The position numbers and the translations under genes are program-made. 64,000 bases of DNA from an uncultured Pseudoxanthomonas sp. Lineage in GTDB: Bacteria; Pseudomonadota; Gammaproteobacteria; Xanthomonadales; Xanthomonadaceae. Below the pieces are notes generated by a model, which worked only from the letters and a program-made list of their open reading frames with translations, searched no databases and was not told the origin of the DNA. This document shows positions 25,046 to 35,088 of this stretch, in pieces. The stretch is taken from positions 62,001 through 126,000 of the forward strand of contig CAMLGZ010000007.1 in NCBI GenBank assembly GCA_946479745.1, written 5' to 3'. Position 1 is the stretch's first letter. Every line of letters begins with the position of its first letter.

Positions 25046-27664
25046 ATGTCTCCTGCCTCGCCTGCGTCTGATCGCTGGATCGTCCTCAAGTTCGGCGGCA
25101 CTTCGGTGTCGCGTCGCCATCGCTGGGACACCATAGGCCGGCTGGCCAAACGCAGGGCCGAGGAACATTCTGTCGAAGGGCAGGACGCGCGCGTGCTGGT
25201 GGTGGTGTCGGCGCTTTCCGGGGTGACCAACGAACTCACGGCGATCGCCGATGGCGCCGCCGACAGCGTCGAGCGCGTCGGGAAACTGGAACAGCGCCAC
25301 CGCGAATTCCTGGCTGAACTCGAACTGGACGCCGACCAGGTGCTCGGCGAGCGCCTCTCGATTTTGCGCGCGCTGGTAGTAGCCGATCCGCGCGCGGCCG
25401 AGCGCACGCTGCCGTGGCAGGCCGAAGTGCTGGGGCAGGGCGAGTTGATGTCTTCCACGATTGGCGCCGCCTATCTGCGCGCCAGCGGCCTGGATTTCGG
25501 CTGGATGGATGCGCGCGACTGGCTGCAGGCGGCGGTGCTGCCCAACCAGAACGCCTGGTCGCAGCGCTTGTCGGTGTCGTGCAGTCCGGTCGCCAATGCC
25601 GAATGGGGCGAAGGCTTCCGCCGGCAATCCGCGCGCATGTTGCTGACGCAGGGCTTCATCGCCCGCCACCGCGACGGCGACACCGCCATCCTGGGCCGCG
25701 GCGGTTCGGATACCTCGGCCGCCTATTTCGGGGCCTTGCTCGGTGCGCAGCGGGTGGAAATCTGGACCGATGTGCCCGGCATGTTCAGCGCCAATCCGCG
25801 CGAAGTTCCCGATGCGCGTCTGTTGACGCGATTGGACTACGCCGAAGCGCAGGAAATCGCCACCACCGGCGCCAAAGTGCTGCATCCGCGTTCCATCAAG
25901 CCGTGCCGCGATGCCGGGGTTCCGATGGCGATCCTGGATACCGAGCGGCCCGAACTGCCCGGCACCAGCATCGACGGCGATGCCATCACCGTGCCGGGTG
26001 TGAAGGCGATCAGCCGTCGCAACGGCATCGTGCTGGTAGCGATGGAATCGGTGGGCATGTGGCAGCAAGTGGGCTTCCTGGCCGACGTGTTCGAGCGCTT
26101 CAAGCGCCATGGCTTGTCGGTCGACCTCATCGGTTCGTCGGAAACCAACGTCACCGTGTCGCTGGATCCCAGCGAGAACCTGGTCACTACCAATGTGCTG
26201 GCGGCGCTCTCGGCCGATTTGACCGAGATCTGCCGGGTGAAAGTGATCGCGCCGTGTTCGGCGATCACTCTGGTCGGCCGCGGCATGCGCTCGCTGCTGC
26301 ACAAGCTGTCGGACGTGTGGGCCACCTTCGGCCGCGAGCGCGTGCACATGATTTCGCAGTCGTCCAACGACCTCAACCTGACCTTCGTCATCGACGAAGT
26401 GGACGCCGACGGGTTGCTTCCCGTCCTGCATGCCGCGCTGATCGACAGCGGTGCGATGCCGGTGGAAGAGACCAGCGTGTTCGGCCCGCGCTGGCGCGAG
26501 ATCGCCAATGGCATCCGCAAGCGCGAGACGCCGTGGTGGCATGGCGAACGCGAGCGGCTTCTGGCCGTGGCCGAAGCAGGCACTCCGCGTTATGTCTATC
26601 ACCTGCCTACGGTGCGGGACCGCGCGCAGGCGTTGAATGCGCTTGCGCCCATCGACCAGCGTTATTACGCGATCAAGGCCAATTCGCATCCTGCCATCCT
26701 GTCTGCGTTGGTCGAGGAAGGTTTCGGACTGGAGTGCGTGTCGCTGAGCGAACTGCAGCGCGTATTCGAAGTCATCCCCGAACTGTCGCCGCGCCGTGTA
26801 CTGTTCACGCCAAGTTTCGCGCCACGCGCGGAGTACGAAGCGGCATACGGACTTGGCGTCACCGTCACCCTGGATAATGTCGAGGCGTTGCAGCACTGGC
26901 CGGAAGTTTTTCGCGGCCGCGACCTGTGGTTGCGCGTGGACCTGGGCCGGGGCGATGGACATCACCAGAAAGTACGCACCGGCGGCAAGGATTCCAAATT
27001 CGGACTGCCCGTGGCCAAGGTGGAAACCTTCGTTGCGCTCGCCAGCAGCTTGGGCGCCAGCGTGGTGGGGCTGCATGCGCATCTCGGCAGCGGGGTGGAG
27101 ACGCCGCAGCACTGGAAACAGATCTGCGACGAGCTGGGCGGCATCGCCGAACGCATCGGCAGCATCGAGGTGATCGATATCGGCGGTGGCTTGCCCATTC
27201 CCTACACCGAGGACGATGAGCCGTTCGACCTGGAGGCTTGGGGTGCGGGCTTGAGCGAAATCAAGACGGCCTATCCTGGCTATCGTCTGGCCATCGAGCC
27301 GGGCCGCTATCTGGTCGCCGAAGCGGGCGTTCTGCTGCTGACGGTGACTCAGGTGGTCGAAAAAGAAGGCATCCGCCGCGTCGGCCTGGATGCGGGAATG
27401 AACGCGCTGATCCGTCCGGCGCTGTACGACGCCTGGCACGACATCCTCAATCTCAGCCGCCTGCAGGAAGCGGCGGACGGCATGTTCGACGTGGTCGGTC
27501 CGATTTGCGAATCCAGCGACGTGTTCGGCAAGCGCAGGCGGCTGTCGGACGCGACCTCGGAAGGCGATGTGGTGCTGGTTGCCGATGCGGGCGCTTATGG
27601 ATACGCCATGGCCAACGCCTACAACCTGCGGGCGTTGCCGAAAGAAGAGGTGCTGGATGTCTGA
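25046..27664 (+). CDS. Bifunctional aspartate kinase / diaminopimelate decarboxylase
   Basis: An 872-residue fusion. Residues 1 to about 470 form an aspartokinase (KFGGTSV at 15-21, GRGGSDTSAA, ATTGAKVLHPR) with ACT-type regulatory domains (SVGMWQQVGFLADVF, ISQSSNDLNLTFVIDEV). Residues from about 510 form LysA: PLP lysine near 544 (YAIKANSHP), DIGGGLPIPY, EPGRYLVAEAG and CESSDVF. It thus carries the first and last steps of lysine synthesis, a fusion known in Xanthomonas. ATG at 25046. Its stop overlaps the murL start by eight bases. Confidence 0.95.
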   Translation: MSPASPASDRWIVLKFGGTSVSRRHRWDTIGRLAKRRAEEHSVEGQDARVLVVVSALSGVTNELTAIADGAADSVERVGKLEQRHREFLAELELDADQVLGERLSILRALVVADPRAAERTLPWQAEVLGQGELMSSTIGAAYLRASGLDFGWMDARDWLQAAVLPNQNAWSQRLSVSCSPVANAEWGEGFRRQSARMLLTQGFIARHRDGDTAILGRGGSDTSAAYFGALLGAQRVEIWTDVPGMFSANPREVPDARLLTRLDYAEAQEIATTGAKVLHPRSIKPCRDAGVPMAILDTERPELPGTSIDGDAITVPGVKAISRRNGIVLVAMESVGMWQQVGFLADVFERFKRHGLSVDLIGSSETNVTVSLDPSENLVTTNVLAALSADLTEICRVKVIAPCSAITLVGRGMRSLLHKLSDVWATFGRERVHMISQSSNDLNLTFVIDEVDADGLLPVLHAALIDSGAMPVEETSVFGPRWREIANGIRKRETPWWHGERERLLAVAEAGTPRYVYHLPTVRDRAQALNALAPIDQRYYAIKANSHPAILSALVEEGFGLECVSLSELQRVFEVIPELSPRRVLFTPSFAPRAEYEAAYGLGVTVTLDNVEALQHWPEVFRGRDLWLRVDLGRGDGHHQKVRTGGKDSKFGLPVAKVETFVALASSLGASVVGLHAHLGSGVETPQHWKQICDELGGIAERIGSIEVIDIGGGLPIPYTEDDEPFDLEAWGAGLSEIKTAYPGYRLAIEPGRYLVAEAGVLLLTVTQVVEKEGIRRVGLDAGMNALIRPALYDAWHDILNLSRLQEAADGMFDVVGPICESSDVFGKRRRLSDATSEGDVVLVADAGAYGYAMANAYNLRALPKEEVLDV

Positions 27665-29018
27665 TTTCAAGTTCCAGCGCGATGAAGTCGCCGCATTCCG
27701 CTTCGTGCGTTGTGGGCTGGATGCGGAAAGCGGCGTTGCTCAGCTGGTCTACGCCTTCGACGAAGGTCCTGAGCTGATCGAAACGGTCACCCTTCCCGGT
27801 GCGCCCTTCACGCTGGAGGGCAAGAGCGCAGCAGCAGCGAAACAGGCTTTGCGCTTGCTGCACCTGATCGCGGGCGTCAGCTATTACAAAGCGGCGGTGC
27901 CGCCGGAAATTCGCGTCGAGGGTTATTCGATTGATGCGGAGACCGCGGCTTTGCTGGAGACGATTTACGTCAACGGCCTGGGCGAGTTCGCCTATCGCAA
28001 CGGTTTGAACCTTCATGGGCGTATCAAATTTCCGTTCGCAGCTAGCGCCGGCACGGCCGCGGAAGTGCTGGGGCTGCGCCATCACGCGCTGGTCGCCATT
28101 GGCGGCGGCAAGGATTCGCTGGTCTCGATCGAAGCGCTACGTTCGGCGGGCGTGGATCAGACCGTTACCTGGATCGGCAGCTCGCAGCTGATCGCCGCAT
28201 GCGCCGGCCGCACCGAATTGCCCACGCTCAACATCAGCCGCGCGCTGGCTTCCGGATTGTTCGACTTGAACCGGCAGGGCGCCTACAACGGCCATATCCC
28301 GGTTACCGCGGTGAACTCCGCCATTCTCGTTCTCGCTGCGGTCCTGCAGGGCGTAGACCAGGTGGTGTTCTCCAACGAGCGTTCGGCCAGCTACGGCAGC
28401 ATCATTCCGGGCACCGGCGAGGTGAATCACCAGTGGTCCAAAGGTTGGCAGTTTGAGCAGGCATTCGGCGAATACGTGCAGCGTCGCGTCGCCTCCGACC
28501 TTAACTACTACTCGCTGCTGCGTCCGCTCAGCGAGCTGGCGGTGGCCCGGCAATTCGCCAAGACCGATCGCTACGACGCGCATTTCTCCAGCTGCAACCG
28601 CAACTTCCACATCCTGGGCGAGCGTCCGGTGAATCGCTGGTGCGGGGTGTGCCCGAAGTGCCATTTCGTATTTCTGGCGTTGGCGCCGTTCATGCCCAAG
28701 CCGAGGCTGGTGGGCATCTTCGGCCGCAATCTGTTGGACGACGCCTCGCAGGCGGGCGGATTCGACGCGCTGCTCGAATTCCAGGACCACAAGCCGTTCG
28801 AGTGCGTGGGCGAAGGGCAGGAATCGCGCGCCGCGATGGCTGCGTTGGCATCACGGCCGGAGTGGAAAGAGGATGCGCTGGTCGCCCGCTTCATCCGCGA
28901 AATCCAACCGCAGCTGGTCGCTTCCGAGCTGGAAATCGCGCCACTGCTGAAAATTGGCGGCGAACACCGCGTTCCGGCTGCGCTGTGGGAGCAGCTGCGT
29001 GCGAATTTCGCAGCTTGA
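27657..29018 (+). CDS. murL: MurL: UDP-MurNAc-L-Ala-L-Glu epimerase
   Basis: A 453-residue ATP-using enzyme. Its PP-loop-like motif GGGKDS (149-154) and cysteine cluster RWCGVCPKC match MurL, which in Xanthomonas epimerises the L-Glu of UDP-MurNAc-L-Ala-L-Glu to D-Glu, activating the substrate with ATP. Together with MurD2 it replaces the usual MurI racemase plus D-Glu-adding MurD route. Assignment rests on family recognition plus the partner gene next door, not on a search. The ATG at 27657 overlaps lysAC by eight bases and the end overlaps murD2 by 20. Confidence 0.85.
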   Translation: MSDFKFQRDEVAAFRFVRCGLDAESGVAQLVYAFDEGPELIETVTLPGAPFTLEGKSAAAAKQALRLLHLIAGVSYYKAAVPPEIRVEGYSIDAETAALLETIYVNGLGEFAYRNGLNLHGRIKFPFAASAGTAAEVLGLRHHALVAIGGGKDSLVSIEALRSAGVDQTVTWIGSSQLIAACAGRTELPTLNISRALASGLFDLNRQGAYNGHIPVTAVNSAILVLAAVLQGVDQVVFSNERSASYGSIIPGTGEVNHQWSKGWQFEQAFGEYVQRRVASDLNYYSLLRPLSELAVARQFAKTDRYDAHFSSCNRNFHILGERPVNRWCGVCPKCHFVFLALAPFMPKPRLVGIFGRNLLDDASQAGGFDALLEFQDHKPFECVGEGQESRAAMAALASRPEWKEDALVARFIREIQPQLVASELEIAPLLKIGGEHRVPAALWEQLRANFAA

Positions 29019-30402
29019 AGGCAAGCGCGTAGCGCTGTGGGGTTGGGGCCGCGAAGGCCGCGCTGCATACCGCGCGATCCGTTCGCGACTGCCCACGCTG
29101 CCGCTGACCTTGTTCTGCAATAACGAGGAAGCCGCCGAAGCCGGATCTCTCGCCGATCCCCTGCTGGCCGTGCATGGAGAAGCCGCCGCGGAGTCGCTGG
29201 CCGCCCAGCAGCTGGTCATCAAGTCGCCGGGCATCAGCCCCAATCTGGAAATCGCGCGTTTCGCTGCTCAACGCGGCACGGTCTTCATAGGCGGCAGTAC
29301 GTTGTGGTTCGACGAGCATGCCGGCCCCGACGGAACCGCGCCGCACACGATCTGCGTGACCGGCACCAAGGGCAAGAGCACCACCACCGCACTGCTCGCG
29401 CACTTGCTGCGTGCCGGCGGCCACCGCACCGGGCTGGTCGGCAACATCGGCATGCCGCTGCTGGAGGTGCTGGATCCGGAGCCCGCGCCCGAGTTCTGGG
29501 CCATTGAGCTTTCCAGTTATCAGACTCTTGACGTCGCAGCGGCTCAAGCGCGGCCTGAAGTGGCGGTGGTGCTCAATATTTTCCCCGAGCACCTGGACTG
29601 GCACGGCGGCGAAGCGCGCTATATCGCCGACAAGTTGACGCTGGTGACCGATGCCAAACCGAAGATCGCGGTATTGAACGCCGCCGATGCGCGATTGGCT
29701 TCGTTACGACTGCCGCACAGCGAGGTGCACTGGTTCAACCATGCGCAGGGCTGGCATCTGCGCGGGGACGACGTATATCGCGGGAATAAGTTCGTGTTCG
29801 ACGCCACGCGCACGCCGCTGCCCGGCCGCCACAATCGCGGCAATCTGTGCGCCGTGCTGGCGACGATAGAGGCGCTGGGTCTGGACGCCGCCGCATTGGC
29901 GGCCCATGCCGAAAACTTCCGTCCCTTGCCCAACCGATTGCAGTCCCTGGGCAAACGCGACGAAATCCTCTACGTCAACGATTCCATCAGCACCACGCCG
30001 CATGCCACGCTGGCGGCACTGGATTGTTTCCGCGGACAGCCGGTCGCGGTGTTGGTCGGAGGGCACGACCGCGGCGTTGACTGGTCCGATTTCGCGGAGG
30101 CGATGAAGCAGGACGCGCCCGTGGCCATCGTTACCATGGGTGCGAATGGTCCGCGCATCCATGCGCTGCTTGCGCCTTTGGCCGCCGAAGGCAAGTTCAG
30201 GCTTGAAGCGGCCGGCGATCTGGAATCGGCGATAAACCAGGGCCGGGGCTTGTTGGGTGGCGCTGGCGTGGTGTTGTTGTCGCCAGGGGCGCCCAGCTTC
30301 GGCGTTTACAAAGACTATGTGGCCCGTGGCCGTCATTTCGCCGCCCTCGCCGGTTTCGATCCGGATACGATTTCCGCCATCCCCGGTATCGGCGTCGGGT
30401 AA
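28999..30402 (+). CDS. murD2: MurD2: UDP-MurNAc-L-Ala--L-Glu ligase
   Basis: A 467-residue Mur ligase. ATP-binding loop GTKGKST (122-128), central [18 protein letters not shown] and the C-terminal [12 protein letters not shown] are typical of MurD. In the Xanthomonas pathway MurD2 adds L-Glu to UDP-MurNAc-L-Ala, and MurL then epimerises it. I set the start at GTG 28999 ([13 protein letters not shown]), which restores the normal Rossmann start (GWGREG) and overlaps murL by 20 bases; a longer upstream reading lies inside murL. Confidence 0.88.
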   Translation: MRISQLEGKRVALWGWGREGRAAYRAIRSRLPTLPLTLFCNNEEAAEAGSLADPLLAVHGEAAAESLAAQQLVIKSPGISPNLEIARFAAQRGTVFIGGSTLWFDEHAGPDGTAPHTICVTGTKGKSTTTALLAHLLRAGGHRTGLVGNIGMPLLEVLDPEPAPEFWAIELSSYQTLDVAAAQARPEVAVVLNIFPEHLDWHGGEARYIADKLTLVTDAKPKIAVLNAADARLASLRLPHSEVHWFNHAQGWHLRGDDVYRGNKFVFDATRTPLPGRHNRGNLCAVLATIEALGLDAAALAAHAENFRPLPNRLQSLGKRDEILYVNDSISTTPHATLAALDCFRGQPVAVLVGGHDRGVDWSDFAEAMKQDAPVAIVTMGANGPRIHALLAPLAAEGKFRLEAAGDLESAINQGRGLLGGAGVVLLSPGAPSFGVYKDYVARGRHFAALAGFDPDTISAIPGIGVG

Positions 30403-30410
30403 CAGAGACC

Positions 30411-30521
30411 GTAGGAGCGATGTCCCCCAAGGGGACTTCCTTCGAGCGTAAGTCGCGAATATGGTGATCGGATGGACTTGGCCGACCCTGGATGCGGTTT
30501 CGCGACTTACGTCGCTCCTAC
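30411..30521. repeat. Compound GTAG-type inverted repeat with an interrupted arm
   Basis: One arm, TTCGCGACTTACG followed by TCGCTCCTAC, is continuous (30499-30521). Its partner is split into GTAGGAGCGA (30411-30420) and CGTAAGTCGCGAA (30447-30459), with 26 extra bases between them that contain their own small GTCCCC/GGGGAC stem. It looks like a GTAG-type element interrupted by another hairpin. Confidence 0.75.
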
Positions 30522-30597
30522 GGGCCGGTGCCTTGCGTCAACATTGCGGAAGTATCCCGTTGTGCCGAACTACTCTCTCGACAAGGAAGGAATAACC

Positions 30598-31383
30598 ATG
30601 CGCAAGATTTCACTGGTTTGGCTTGTTCTGGCTGCTTTGTGGGCCAGCCCTCTGTTGGCCGCTCCCATCGCCAAGCCGATCAACTGGAAAGTCGGCAAGC
30701 AGACTTTCAGCGGTTTTATGGTCTATGACGATGCCGGCAAGGAAACCCGTCCGGGACTGTTGATGGTGCCGGACTGGTTGGGCGTAACCCCGGCGGCGGT
30801 GGAGAAGGCAAAGCAGATCGCCGGCGACGATTACGTGGTGCTGGTGGTCGACATGTTCGGCAAGAGCGTGCGCCCGAAGAACCCGACCCAGGCGATGGCC
30901 CAGGTCAAGAAAATGTATGCGGACCGCCCGGCGATGCGCGCGCGCATGAGCAAAGCGCTGGAAGTGCTGCGCACCAAGGCCGGCAAGGCGCCCGTGGACA
31001 CGGCGAAGATTGCGGCATTGGGCTTCTGCTTCGGCGGTTCGTCGGTGCTGGAGCTGGCGCGCAGCGGCGCCGATATCGCAGGCGTGGTCACTTTCCATGG
31101 CGGCCTGGATACGACGATGCCGGCGGCTGAGGGTGCGGTGAAGGCGCCGCTGCTGATACTCAACGGTGCGGACGATCAGGGCGTGGCGCCCAACATCGCC
31201 GGATTCGAGAAGGAAATGAACGCGGCGGGCGCCGATTGGCAGTTCGTCAATTTCAGCGGCGCGGTGCATTGCTTCGCGCTGGAGACGGCCAACAGCCCAC
31301 CCGGTTGCGTGTACAACGAACGCGCCGCCAAGCGTGCCTACAAGATGATGGATGGCTTCTTCGAGGAAGTCTTCGGCAAGTAA
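30598..31383 (+). CDS. Dienelactone hydrolase-family protein, exported
   Basis: A 261-residue alpha/beta hydrolase with a signal peptide (WLVLAALWASPLLA), so probably periplasmic. The nucleophile is cysteine in LGFCFGGSSVLE (family GxCxGG form), the acid lies in LNGADDQGVAPN and the histidine in SGAVHCFAL. Dienelactone hydrolases use Cys-Asp-His. The substrate is unknown; many relatives act on assorted esters. ATG at 30598 is preceded by AAGGAAGGA. Confidence 0.88.
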   Translation: MRKISLVWLVLAALWASPLLAAPIAKPINWKVGKQTFSGFMVYDDAGKETRPGLLMVPDWLGVTPAAVEKAKQIAGDDYVVLVVDMFGKSVRPKNPTQAMAQVKKMYADRPAMRARMSKALEVLRTKAGKAPVDTAKIAALGFCFGGSSVLELARSGADIAGVVTFHGGLDTTMPAAEGAVKAPLLILNGADDQGVAPNIAGFEKEMNAAGADWQFVNFSGAVHCFALETANSPPGCVYNERAAKRAYKMMDGFFEEVFGK

Positions 31384-31398
31384 TCGCGGGAATTCCCG

Positions 31399-31436
31399 GT
31401 AGGAGCGACGTAAGTCGCGACTCACGTCGCTCCTAC
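31399..31436. repeat. GTAG-type palindrome
   Basis: A 38-base near-perfect palindrome, GTAGGAGCGACGT at one end and its complement at the other, with a self-complementary AGTCG/CGACT centre and a single A/C mismatch. It lies between two convergent genes, the dienelactone hydrolase and ispB, where it could act on both 3' ends. Confidence 0.85.
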
Positions 31437-31446
31437 AAATGCTGAG

Positions 31447-32448
31447 TCAGTGCTTGCGTTCCACCGCGTACTGCGCCAGCCCACGCAACGCGGCAATGGC
31501 GTCGTTTTCGTGCAGGCCATCGAGCGCGCCTTCGGCAGCTAGCGCATATTCCGCCGCACGTCGCTGGCTGTATTCCAGGCCACCGGTGGCGCGGATCGCC
31601 TTCAGTACTTCCGGCATCGCATCGCCGTCGCCGTTCTCCACGATTGCGCGCAGGCGCGTGCGAGTCGCTTCGTCAGAATGCGCGATGGCATGGATCAGCG
31701 GCAAAGTGGCCTTGCCCTCGGCAAGATCATCGCCCAGGTTCTTGCCCAGGTCGGCCGCATCGGCGGTGTAGTCCAGCACGTCGTCGGCGATCTGGAAGGC
31801 GTAACCCAGGTTCATGCCGTAGTCGTAGAGCTTTTGCTGGACGATGGCATTGGCGCCTGAAGCCAGCGCGCCCAAATGGGTACCGGCGGCGAACAGCACC
31901 GCGGTCTTGCGTTCGATCACGCGCAGGTAAGCGGCTTCATCGGTATCGGGGTTGTGCACGTGCAACAGCTGCAGCACTTCGCCTTCGGCGATGCGGTTGG
32001 TGGTGTCGGCCAGGATGCGCATCACTTCCATGCGGTCCAGTTCCACCATCAGCTGGAAGCTGCGCGAATACAGGAAATCGCCTACCAGCACGCTGGGCGC
32101 ATTGCCCCACAGCGCGTTGGCGGTGCTGCGGCCGCGGCGCAGATCCGATTCGTCCACTACATCGTCGTGCAGCAGGGTGGAGGTATGGATGAACTCGATG
32201 ATCGCCGCCAACTGATGGTGATCGGGCGACATGGCACCGCAGGCGCGCCCGGCCAGCACCACCAGCATCGGCCGTAAGCGTTTGCCGCCGGCCGAGACGA
32301 TATGGTCGGCAATCTGGTTGATCAGCACCACGTCCGAGGCCAGGCGGGCGCGTATCAGCGCGTCCACCGCGCCCATGTCGAGAGAGGCCAGGGTCTGGAT
32401 CTGGGGCAGGGCCAGTGCGGGCCTGGCGGTGGTCTCGATGGAAATCAT
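31447..32448 (-). CDS. ispB: Polyprenyl diphosphate synthase (octaprenyl type)
   Basis: A 333-residue trans-polyprenyl synthase. The two aspartate-rich motifs are LLHDDVVDESDLRRG (first) and QIADDVLDYTAD (second), with AGGKRLRP earlier, the IspB pattern. It makes the long isoprenoid chain for ubiquinone (usually C40). Start ATG at 32446-32448. It is divergent from ssb. Confidence 0.9.
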   Translation of the reverse strand: MISIETTARPALALPQIQTLASLDMGAVDALIRARLASDVVLINQIADHIVSAGGKRLRPMLVVLAGRACGAMSPDHHQLAAIIEFIHTSTLLHDDVVDESDLRRGRSTANALWGNAPSVLVGDFLYSRSFQLMVELDRMEVMRILADTTNRIAEGEVLQLLHVHNPDTDEAAYLRVIERKTAVLFAAGTHLGALASGANAIVQQKLYDYGMNLGYAFQIADDVLDYTADAADLGKNLGDDLAEGKATLPLIHAIAHSDEATRTRLRAIVENGDGDAMPEVLKAIRATGGLEYSQRRAAEYALAAEGALDGLHENDAIAALRGLAQYAVERKH

Positions 32449-32603
32449 GTGTGAGGCGTGAGGGAAGTTGCTGAATTATAAGGGAAGAAGGGTCGGTCAA
32501 AGCTTACACGCCGATGCGGCGTATACGGACTAGCCTGGAGGCCGCAGGTATACTTCACTGGACTGCGCCCGCAACCGGCGGGCATCACCCGACGGAAGAC
32601 GAT

Positions 32604-33077
32604 ATGGCACGCGGCATCAACAAAGTGATCCTGGTGGGCAATCTGGGCAACGACCCGGACACCAAATACACCCAGGGCGGTATGGCGATCACCCGGATCA
32701 GCCTGGCCACCACCAGTGTCCGCAAGGACAAGGATGGCAACCAGCAGGAACGCACCGAATGGCACCGTGTGGTGTTCTTCGGCAAGCTGGGCGAGATCGC
32801 TGGCGAGTACCTGCGCAAGGGCAGCTCGGTCTACGTGGAAGGCTCGCTGCGCTACGACAAGTACACCGGTCAGGACGGAGTGGAAAAGTATTCCACCGAC
32901 ATCATCGCCGACGAAATGCAGATGCTCGGCGGCAAGGGCGAAGGTGGCGGTGGCGGCGACCGCCCGCAACGCAGCGCGCCGGCGCAACGTCAGGATGCTT
33001 CCGGGCCGCGCCGTCAGCAGCCCGCTGCCCAGCAGGCGCCGATGGACGATTTCGCGGATGACGACATTCCGTTCTGA
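32604..33077 (+). CDS. ssb: Single-stranded DNA-binding protein
   Basis: A 157-residue protein with an OB-fold N-terminus (GINKVILVGNLGNDPD, TEWHRVVFFGKLGE, VYVEGSLRYDKY), a Gly/Gln-rich linker and the acidic protein-interaction tail ending MDDFADDDIPF. This binds and protects single-stranded DNA in replication and repair. ATG at 32604. It precedes the rml operon by 49 bases. Confidence 0.97.
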   Translation: MARGINKVILVGNLGNDPDTKYTQGGMAITRISLATTSVRKDKDGNQQERTEWHRVVFFGKLGEIAGEYLRKGSSVYVEGSLRYDKYTGQDGVEKYSTDIIADEMQMLGGKGEGGGGGDRPQRSAPAQRQDASGPRRQQPAAQQAPMDDFADDDIPF

Positions 33078-33126
33078 GATCGTCGTTCAGCTCAACTTTT
33101 GCAAGACTTTATCTCTGGAGACAAAT

Positions 33127-34182
33127 GTGCCGACTTGGCTTGTGACTGGCGGTGCCGGCTTCATTGGCGGAAATTTCGTGTTGGAGGCGGTGAGCAAGGG
33201 CATTCGCATCATCAATCTGGATGCGCTGACCTATGCAGGCAACTTGGACACGCTGTCTTCCCTGGAAGGCGACCCCAACCATGTTTTCGTCCACGGCAAC
33301 ATCGGCGACCAATCCCTGGTATCGCGATTGCTGGCCGAACACCAGCCCGACGCGGTAGTGAATTTCGCCGCCGAGAGCCATGTCGATCGTTCGATCGACG
33401 GTCCTGGCGCGTTCGTCCAAACCAACGTGGTCGGCACGCTTGCGCTGCTGGAGTCGGTGCGCGACTACTGGCGCGCGCTGCAAGGCGCTGGACGCGATGC
33501 GTTCCGGTTGCTGCACGTTTCCACCGACGAGGTCTACGGTTCGCTGGGCGGCACCGGCAAGTTCACCGAAAGCACGCCTTTCGCGCCCAATTCCCCCTAT
33601 TCAGCCTCCAAGGCGGCGTCGGACCACCTGGTGCGGGCGTTCCACCACACCTATGGCTTGCCGGTGCTGACCACCAATTGCTCGAATAACTACGGGCCGT
33701 ACCATTTCCCGGAAAAACTCATTCCGCTGATCATCGCGCGCGCGCTGGCCGGCGAGCCCTTGCCGGTCTACGGCGACGGCAAGAACGTGCGCGACTGGCT
33801 GTATGTGAGCGATCACTGTGCCGCTATACGCACGGTGGTGGAGAAAGGTCGGCCCGGCGAAACCTACAATGTGGGCGGCGACGCGGAGCGACAGAACATC
33901 GAGGTGGTGGAAACCATCTGCAAGTTGCTGGATGAACGCCGACCGCGGGACGACGGAAAGCCGCGCGCCAGTCAGATCGCCTACGTGGCCGACAGGCCCG
34001 GCCATGACCGCAGATATGCGATAGATGCATCCAAATTGCAGAACGAGCTTGGTTGGAAGCCGCAGTACACTTTCGAGAAAGGCATCGCACAGACCGTTGA
34101 TTGGTATCTTGAAAATCAGGACTGGGTGAAGCGGGTTCTGGACGGCAGTTATCGTCTGGAAAGAATCGGCGCGGCCGCCTGA
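33127..34182 (+). CDS. rmlB: dTDP-glucose 4,6-dehydratase
   Basis: A 351-residue NAD-dependent SDR enzyme, second step in dTDP-L-rhamnose synthesis. NAD motif GGAGFIGGNF, STDEVYG, YSASKAASDH (catalytic Tyr-Lys) and NCSNNYGPYHFPEKLIP match RmlB. Start GTG at 33127 has GGAG six bases upstream and gives the usual length; no ATG lies in the right place. First of four tightly packed genes. Confidence 0.95.
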   Translation: MPTWLVTGGAGFIGGNFVLEAVSKGIRIINLDALTYAGNLDTLSSLEGDPNHVFVHGNIGDQSLVSRLLAEHQPDAVVNFAAESHVDRSIDGPGAFVQTNVVGTLALLESVRDYWRALQGAGRDAFRLLHVSTDEVYGSLGGTGKFTESTPFAPNSPYSASKAASDHLVRAFHHTYGLPVLTTNCSNNYGPYHFPEKLIPLIIARALAGEPLPVYGDGKNVRDWLYVSDHCAAIRTVVEKGRPGETYNVGGDAERQNIEVVETICKLLDERRPRDDGKPRASQIAYVADRPGHDRRYAIDASKLQNELGWKPQYTFEKGIAQTVDWYLENQDWVKRVLDGSYRLERIGAAA

Positions 34183-34200
34183 CGCAAAGGAAAGCAAAAA

Positions 34201-35088
34201 ATGACGCAACGCAAAGGCATAATCCTGGCCGGCGGGTCCGGCACACGTTTGTATCCGATCACCCAGACCGTCAGCAAGCAACTGCTGCCTGTCTACGATA
34301 AACCGATGATCTATTACCCGCTCAGCGTACTGATGCTGGCGGGGATACGCGAAGTGCTGGTGATCAATACGCCGCATGAGCAGGCTTTGTTCAAGCAGTT
34401 GCTCGGCGATGGTTCGCAATGGGGCATGCGCATCGAATATGCGCCGCAGCCAAGCCCCGACGGGCTGGCACAAGCGTACTTGATCGGCAAGGACTTCGTT
34501 GCCGGACAGCCGAGCTGCCTGGTGTTGGGCGACAATATCTTTCACGGTCCCGGCCTGACCGAAACGCTCAAGCGCGCCGATGCCCGCGAGCATGGCGCTA
34601 CGGTGTTCGGCTATTGGGTCAACGACCCGCAAAGATACGGTGTAGCCGAATTTGATGAAGGCGGCAGGGTGGTTGGACTGGAAGAAAAACCCGCAAAGCC
34701 GCGCTCGAATTATGCGGTCACGGGCTTGTATTTCTATGATGGACGCGCCAGCGACTATGCCGCTTCATTGAAACCGTCGGAACGCGGAGAGCTAGAAATC
34801 ACAGACCTCAATCGTTGCTATCTGGACGACGGTTCATTGCATTTGGAGCCGTTGGGACGCGGTTTCGCGTGGCTGGATACCGGCACGCATCAATCCTTGC
34901 TGGAGGCTTCCAACTTCATTGAGACGATCGAGGCCAGGCAAGGGTTGCGTGTCTGTTGCCCTGAGGAAATCGCTTTCGGAAACCGATGGATCGATGCCGT
35001 GCAACTCGAAAAACTTGCGGCACCGCTTGCCAAGAATGGGTATGGACAATACCTGCTTTCGCTTATCACTCGCGGTGTTGTTCGATGA
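34201..35088 (+). CDS. rmlA: Glucose-1-phosphate thymidylyltransferase
   Basis: A 295-residue nucleotidyltransferase, the first step of dTDP-L-rhamnose synthesis. Motifs [32 protein letters not shown] and [10 protein letters not shown] fit RmlA. Its stop overlaps the rmlC start (ATGA). Confidence 0.96.
   Translation: MTQRKGIILAGGSGTRLYPITQTVSKQLLPVYDKPMIYYPLSVLMLAGIREVLVINTPHEQALFKQLLGDGSQWGMRIEYAPQPSPDGLAQAYLIGKDFVAGQPSCLVLGDNIFHGPGLTETLKRADAREHGATVFGYWVNDPQRYGVAEFDEGGRVVGLEEKPAKPRSNYAVTGLYFYDGRASDYAASLKPSERGELEITDLNRCYLDDGSLHLEPLGRGFAWLDTGTHQSLLEASNFIETIEARQGLRVCCPEEIAFGNRWIDAVQLEKLAAPLAKNGYGQYLLSLITRGVVR

Noticed and set aside
24935..27670. A 911-residue open frame opposite lysAC
   Set aside because: Antisense shadow of a clearly conserved fusion; rich in His, Arg and Ala and with no recognised domain.
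30411..31436. A CRISPR array or tandem repeat block
   Set aside because: The repeats are single palindromes at different spots, without regular spacers or cas genes.
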